The position numbers and the translations under genes were made by a program. Shown here one piece after another: positions 4,492-7,381 of a stretch of DNA of 7,381 nucleotides (positions are counted from its first letter, which is position 1; each line of letters begins with the position of its first letter). Origin of the DNA: an uncultured Micrococcales bacterium (GTDB taxonomy: Bacteria; Actinomycetota; Actinomycetes; Actinomycetales; Microbacteriaceae); the NCBI GenBank assembly GCA_903831585.1, contig CAIKYE010000263.1, positions 1 through 7,381 on the forward strand. The letters are read 5' to 3'. Below the pieces are notes generated by a model. The model searched no databases and was not told the origin of the DNA. It was given only the letters and a program-made list of their open reading frames with translations.

Positions 4492-6930
4492 CTAGCCGTA
4501 GTAGCTGTAAGCGACAATGCCGCGCTTGACCGCATCGACGGCCTGTTTGGCGGTGTCGGCAAGTTTTGCATCTTGGGTTTGGGCAATCTGGTCGAGCAGA
4601 TCAATGACCTGTTTTGACCAGCGAATGAAATCTCCGGCTAGAAGGTCGGCCAAATCGAGAACAGTGTCGAGTCTCGCGCCAGAAGCCCAACGGTAAAAGG
4701 CGAAACTAATCGCAAAGTCGAGCGGTTCGGTGCTTGGCAACTTGTATTTCTTCGAGAGCGATTCGAGCTGCCACCACATGTCTACGGTCTTTTCTGCGTA
4801 TTCGACGAAGTTACCCTTTGGCATGCGGCTCTCAAATTCTTCATCGCGTCTGGCTTCGTAGACAAGTGCAGCCGCCATTGCCGCTAAAGCGGCTGCATCC
4901 ATGCCCTGCCAAACCGAATGGCGAAGACATTCTGAAATCAGCAGGTCGCGATCACCGTAGATACGAGCAAGAGTCTTTCCGCTTTCAAGAACTGTTGCAT
5001 CGTCGGCTTCAAGCTCAATGTATTCAAGGTCGGCGAGCAGTTCACAAAGTTTGTCGAAGGTGCGTGCGACCTGGTTGGTGCGACCTTCGATTTGTGAAAG
5101 CGCCGAGTCTAGTTCTCGCTTTAACTTGAAATACCTCTCGGCCCATCTCGCGTGGGCTTCACGTTCGTTGCAGGTGTGGCAGGCGTGATGCTTTATGTCG
5201 GCCTTCAACTTCTGAAGGTGGCGCTCTTTTTCATTACGACTCTTTGAAGCGCGAATGTCTTTTCCGCGCTCTGATCTGGTTCGATTTGAGGCTAACTCGC
5301 GCTCGATGTCACTAATCTCACGACGCATTGATGCATAGCCCATGAAGTCGCCAAGATGGCAGGTCATTGACTTTGCGTAGCCGTCGACCGAGACCTGTTT
5401 CTCTCGCAGACCCTTAGCCAAGCCGACTACCGAACGGTCAGCCTGAAATTGGGCGAAAGACAACTCAAGCACTTCACGTGCCCTATTTCTTCCGAATGCC
5501 TCGATCAGGTTGACCGCCATGTTGTGTGTCGGCCTAAAGGCGCTGACCAGAGGATAGGTTCTCTTGCTCGCAAGACCCGCTACCGAATTCGGGTCGAGGT
5601 TGGCCGACCACTGAATAACCGAGTGACCCTCGGTGTCGATGCCTCGGCGGCCAGCTCGGCCGGTGTATTGGGTGTATTCGCCGGGAGTTATCTGCACCCG
5701 ACCCTCGCCATTGAACTTATCGAGCCGATCTAGAACCACTGTTCTGGCAGGCATGTTGATTCCGAGCGAGAGAGTCTCGGTGGCAAACACCACCCTCACC
5801 AACTTGCGCAGAAACAGCTCTTCGACAACCTCTTTGAAGGCGGGCAACATTCCGGCGTGGTGGGCCGCCACTCCCCTTTCGAGCGCAGCTAGCCACTCAA
5901 AGTAGCCAAGGGTGTCGAGGTCTTCGTCGGCAATGTTGTAGCACTTTTCTTCGACAACTCGTCTGATCTCTTGCTTCTCTTCTGTGGTGGTTAGTCGCAC
6001 CGATGAGTTCTGGCAGGCTTTGACCGCTGCCTCGCAACCTGCTCTAGAGAAGATGAAGAAGATCGCCGGAAGCATATCGTTCTCATCGAGTACTTCGACG
6101 ATTTCCGGTTTCGAAAGTTTGTGAATGAGACCCTGATTGCGCGGAGCTCCAGGATATCCGCCGCGGCCGCGCATCGGGCGATTAGTTGGTTGCCGAAGTT
6201 TCTGCGCATGTTTTTGAGCGAGGTCTGGGTTGACCCGAACCGAGCCCTCTGACTCTTCGAATAGATTCATCAATTCTGAACCAAACAACACGTGTTGATT
6301 GAGCGGAACCGGACGATGCTCGCTCACGATGACTTTTGTATCGCCTCTAACTTCATCTAGCCACGCACCAAACTCTTCGGCGTTTGACACGGTTGCGCTC
6401 AGTGAAACTATCTTGACGTCTTTCGGTAGGTGAAGAATGACTTCTTCCCATACCGCTCCCCTGAACCTGTCTGCGAGATAGTGAACTTCATCCATGACCA
6501 CGAAACCGAGTGAAATCAGATTGTTGCTGTTGGCATAAATCATGTTTCGCAGCACCTCGGTTGTCATGACGACAATCTGGGCGTCGGCGTTTTGATTGGT
6601 GTCTCCGGTCAGCAAACCGACCCGCTCTGCACCATAGCGAGCGATTAATTCGAGATACTTCTGATTGCTAAGCGCCTTGATCGGCGTCGTATAAAAAACC
6701 TTCTGATTGGTCTCGATTGCAAGATGTATCGCAAACTCGCCAACTATTGTTTTTCCGGCACCGGTTGGCGCAGCTACCAATACTCCGCTTCCAGCGGCTA
6801 ATGCGGTGCATGCCTCGACTTGGAAGTCATCTAGGCCAAATGAAATTGTGTCGAGAAAAGCTGTCAGTGATCGGGGTTGTTTGTTTGCCTTGGCTTTAGC
6901 AAAGCGCTCTGCCGGGCTCAGATCGTCCAC
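4492..6930 (-). CDS. helY: Ski2-like DEVH-box helicase (HelY type)
   Basis: An 812-residue superfamily 2 ATP-dependent helicase of the actinobacterial HelY (Rv2092c-like) group, related to eukaryotic Ski2/Mtr4. RecA domain 1 carries Walker A APTGAGKT (54-61), TTPIKALSNQ (81-90), DEVHYL (147-152) and LSAT (177-180). RecA domain 2 carries FIFSRAG (292-298), AHHAGMLP (356-363), ATETLSLGINMPAR (383-396) and QYTGRAGRRG (421-430). Between them is a short RG-rich linker, RPMRGRGGYPGAPR (251-264). A charged, coiled-coil-like region (about 534-615) contains the Cys/His cluster HHACHTC (581-587). A DSHCT-type C-terminal domain spans about 640-805. The GTG start shares one base with the tatC TAG. SD-like GGTGA lies 3 nt upstream. 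An RNA-processing or RNA-unwinding role is inferred from the family; the tatC-helY pairing is conserved in actinobacteria. The gene is complete, without frameshift. Confidence 0.93.
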   Translation of the reverse strand: MDDLSPAERFAKAKANKQPRSLTAFLDTISFGLDDFQVEACTALAAGSGVLVAAPTGAGKTIVGEFAIHLAIETNQKVFYTTPIKALSNQKYLELIARYGAERVGLLTGDTNQNADAQIVVMTTEVLRNMIYANSNNLISLGFVVMDEVHYLADRFRGAVWEEVILHLPKDVKIVSLSATVSNAEEFGAWLDEVRGDTKVIVSEHRPVPLNQHVLFGSELMNLFEESEGSVRVNPDLAQKHAQKLRQPTNRPMRGRGGYPGAPRNQGLIHKLSKPEIVEVLDENDMLPAIFFIFSRAGCEAAVKACQNSSVRLTTTEEKQEIRRVVEEKCYNIADEDLDTLGYFEWLAALERGVAAHHAGMLPAFKEVVEELFLRKLVRVVFATETLSLGINMPARTVVLDRLDKFNGEGRVQITPGEYTQYTGRAGRRGIDTEGHSVIQWSANLDPNSVAGLASKRTYPLVSAFRPTHNMAVNLIEAFGRNRAREVLELSFAQFQADRSVVGLAKGLREKQVSVDGYAKSMTCHLGDFMGYASMRREISDIERELASNRTRSERGKDIRASKSRNEKERHLQKLKADIKHHACHTCNEREAHARWAERYFKLKRELDSALSQIEGRTNQVARTFDKLCELLADLEYIELEADDATVLESGKTLARIYGDRDLLISECLRHSVWQGMDAAALAAMAAALVYEARRDEEFESRMPKGNFVEYAEKTVDMWWQLESLSKKYKLPSTEPLDFAISFAFYRWASGARLDTVLDLADLLAGDFIRWSKQVIDLLDQIAQTQDAKLADTAKQAVDAVKRGIVAYSYYG

Positions 6931-7381
6931 TAGTCACCCGATTCAACGGGTGTAGCGCGCTTTGCCTTGATTCGATCGTGAAACCACGCAATTAACGCAG
7001 ACAGCAGATACAAGAGAATCAACGGAACCATGACCAGAAGCATCGACATCGGGTCAGCCGTCGGCGTGGCAAGCGCTGCAACCAGCGCAATCACGAGAAC
7101 AGCTATGCGCCAAGACTTGATGATGCTCTTTGCGCTCAAAACGCCAATGAAGTTCAGTAGGAGCAAGACGACCGGCATTACGAAAGTGATTCCAAACACC
7201 AAAAGTATCCTCAGAGCGAAAAGGACGTATTCGCTTGCGCTAATCACGTTTGCGCTGCCCTCGGGCGTGAATCCGAGCAGTGTGCGAACAAACGTCGGAA
7301 ACGCCACCCAGGCCATCGCGCAACCGGCCAGGAACATCGGCACCGCGGAAAAAAGAAAAAACAGTGTGAATTTCTTTTCGC
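6930..7381 (-). CDS. tatC: Sec-independent protein translocase TatC (5' end cut off by window edge)
   Basis: The last 149 residues of TatC, the membrane receptor that recognises twin-arginine signal peptides and, with TatA, exports folded proteins. The frame stays open to the right edge, with EKKFTLFF the first residues seen; a GTG at 7343 is internal, not the start. Visible parts in order are a helix ending AWVAFP, a loop with SASEYVLF, a helix with VFGITFVMPVVLLL, then LNFIGVLS, RIAVLVIALVAALATPTADPMSML (in pieces: RIAVLVIALV, AALATPTADP) and the final helix VPLILLYLLSALIAWF, followed by a short charged tail. The ATPTADP motif is typical of the family. The membrane Glu common in FE-P (FGVSFEVP in E. 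coli, Glu170) is Val here (FVMP). It heads the visible operon, so the promoter, and perhaps tatA, lie to the right of the window. Confidence 0.95.
   Translation of the reverse strand, partial: EKKFTLFFLFSAVPMFLAGCAMAWVAFPTFVRTLLGFTPEGSANVISASEYVLFALRILLVFGITFVMPVVLLLLNFIGVLSAKSIIKSWRIAVLVIALVAALATPTADPMSMLLVMVPLILLYLLSALIAWFHDRIKAKRATPVESGD
6934..6938 (-). promoter_or_regulatory. Shine-Dalgarno-like site of helY at the tatC 3' end
   Basis: GGTGA on the minus strand, matching the 3' part of the AAGGAGGTGATC consensus, so its 3-nt spacer to the GTG at 6930 is equivalent to a normal distance for GGAGG. It lies within the last tatC codons and decides the helY start. Confidence 0.5.

Noticed and set aside
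4360..4617. Plus-strand open frame of 85 codons spanning the lnt/helY junction
   Set aside because: It lies antisense to two well-supported genes, shows no family motif and has no clear ribosome binding site; a shadow frame.
4870..4900. Palindrome-like GCCGCT/AGCGGC repeat
   Set aside because: It falls in an alanine-rich helix of HelY (AAALAAMAAAL); repeated GCN codons on facing positions explain it.
4734..5129. Plus-strand open frame of 131 codons
   Set aside because: It is antisense to the helical and C-terminal part of helY; its Arg/Cys/Leu-rich composition is typical of a reverse-strand shadow.
7341..7343. GTG as the start of tatC
   Set aside because: The frame continues upstream to the window edge with TatC-like sequence, and the visible part lacks the first helices, so the GTG is internal.
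1..7381. CRISPR array, tRNA/rRNA, insertion sequence, prophage or attachment site
   Set aside because: No spaced direct repeats, cloverleaf arms, transposase or integrase motifs were seen on either strand; genes fill nearly the whole window.

Overview
The window looks like a compact chromosomal segment from a small-genome actinobacterium, probably a freshwater Microbacteriaceae lineage of the Rhodoluna/Aquiluna (Luna) kind. Three things point there. RbpA is a transcription factor restricted to actinobacteria, and its N-terminus carries the RGMRLGSQS motif I associate with Microbacteriaceae. The tatC, helY, lnt, ppm and rbpA set is typically actinobacterial. Base composition looks close to 50% GC by eye (not computed), which is low for the phylum. 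The gene content is chromosomal housekeeping, with no mobile element, CRISPR array, tRNA or rRNA visible. The longest non-coding stretch is about 60 bases.

Layout: (1) 1-985, minus strand: a YczE-family membrane protein followed 12 nt later by a NUDIX hydrolase that runs off the left edge. (2) 986-1024: a 39-nt divergent gap. (3) 1025-2212, plus strand: a glycerophosphodiester phosphodiesterase, then a 60-nt gap holding a near-perfect inverted repeat and a strong Shine-Dalgarno, then rbpA. (4) 2209-7381, minus strand: a tightly packed run read right to left as tatC (5' end off the right edge), helY-type DEVH helicase, lnt and ppm. Junctions are a 1-nt overlap (tatC/helY), a gap of 16 nt (helY/lnt, with the preferred lnt start) and a 4-nt GTGA overlap (lnt/ppm). 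The rbpA and ppm stop codons overlap tail to tail.

The minus-strand run is mainly about the cell envelope: TatC is the receptor of the twin-arginine protein export system, Lnt N-acylates exported lipoproteins, and Ppm makes polyprenol-phosphate-mannose, the lipid-linked mannose donor for extracytoplasmic mannosylation. In Mycobacterium tuberculosis Lnt and Ppm are one fused protein (Rv2051c) next to rbpA (Rv2050), and tatC-helY is a separate nearby locus (Rv2093c-Rv2092c). Here both loci are collapsed together and the fusion is split. HelY is an RNA/DNA helicase of the Ski2-like group and RbpA an RNA polymerase/sigma-binding activator.

I did not find a convincing undescribed system. The items most worth a second look are the inverted repeat abutting the rbpA Shine-Dalgarno, the loss of lysines from the RbpA basic linker, and the absence of the usual membrane-embedded glutamate in TatC.
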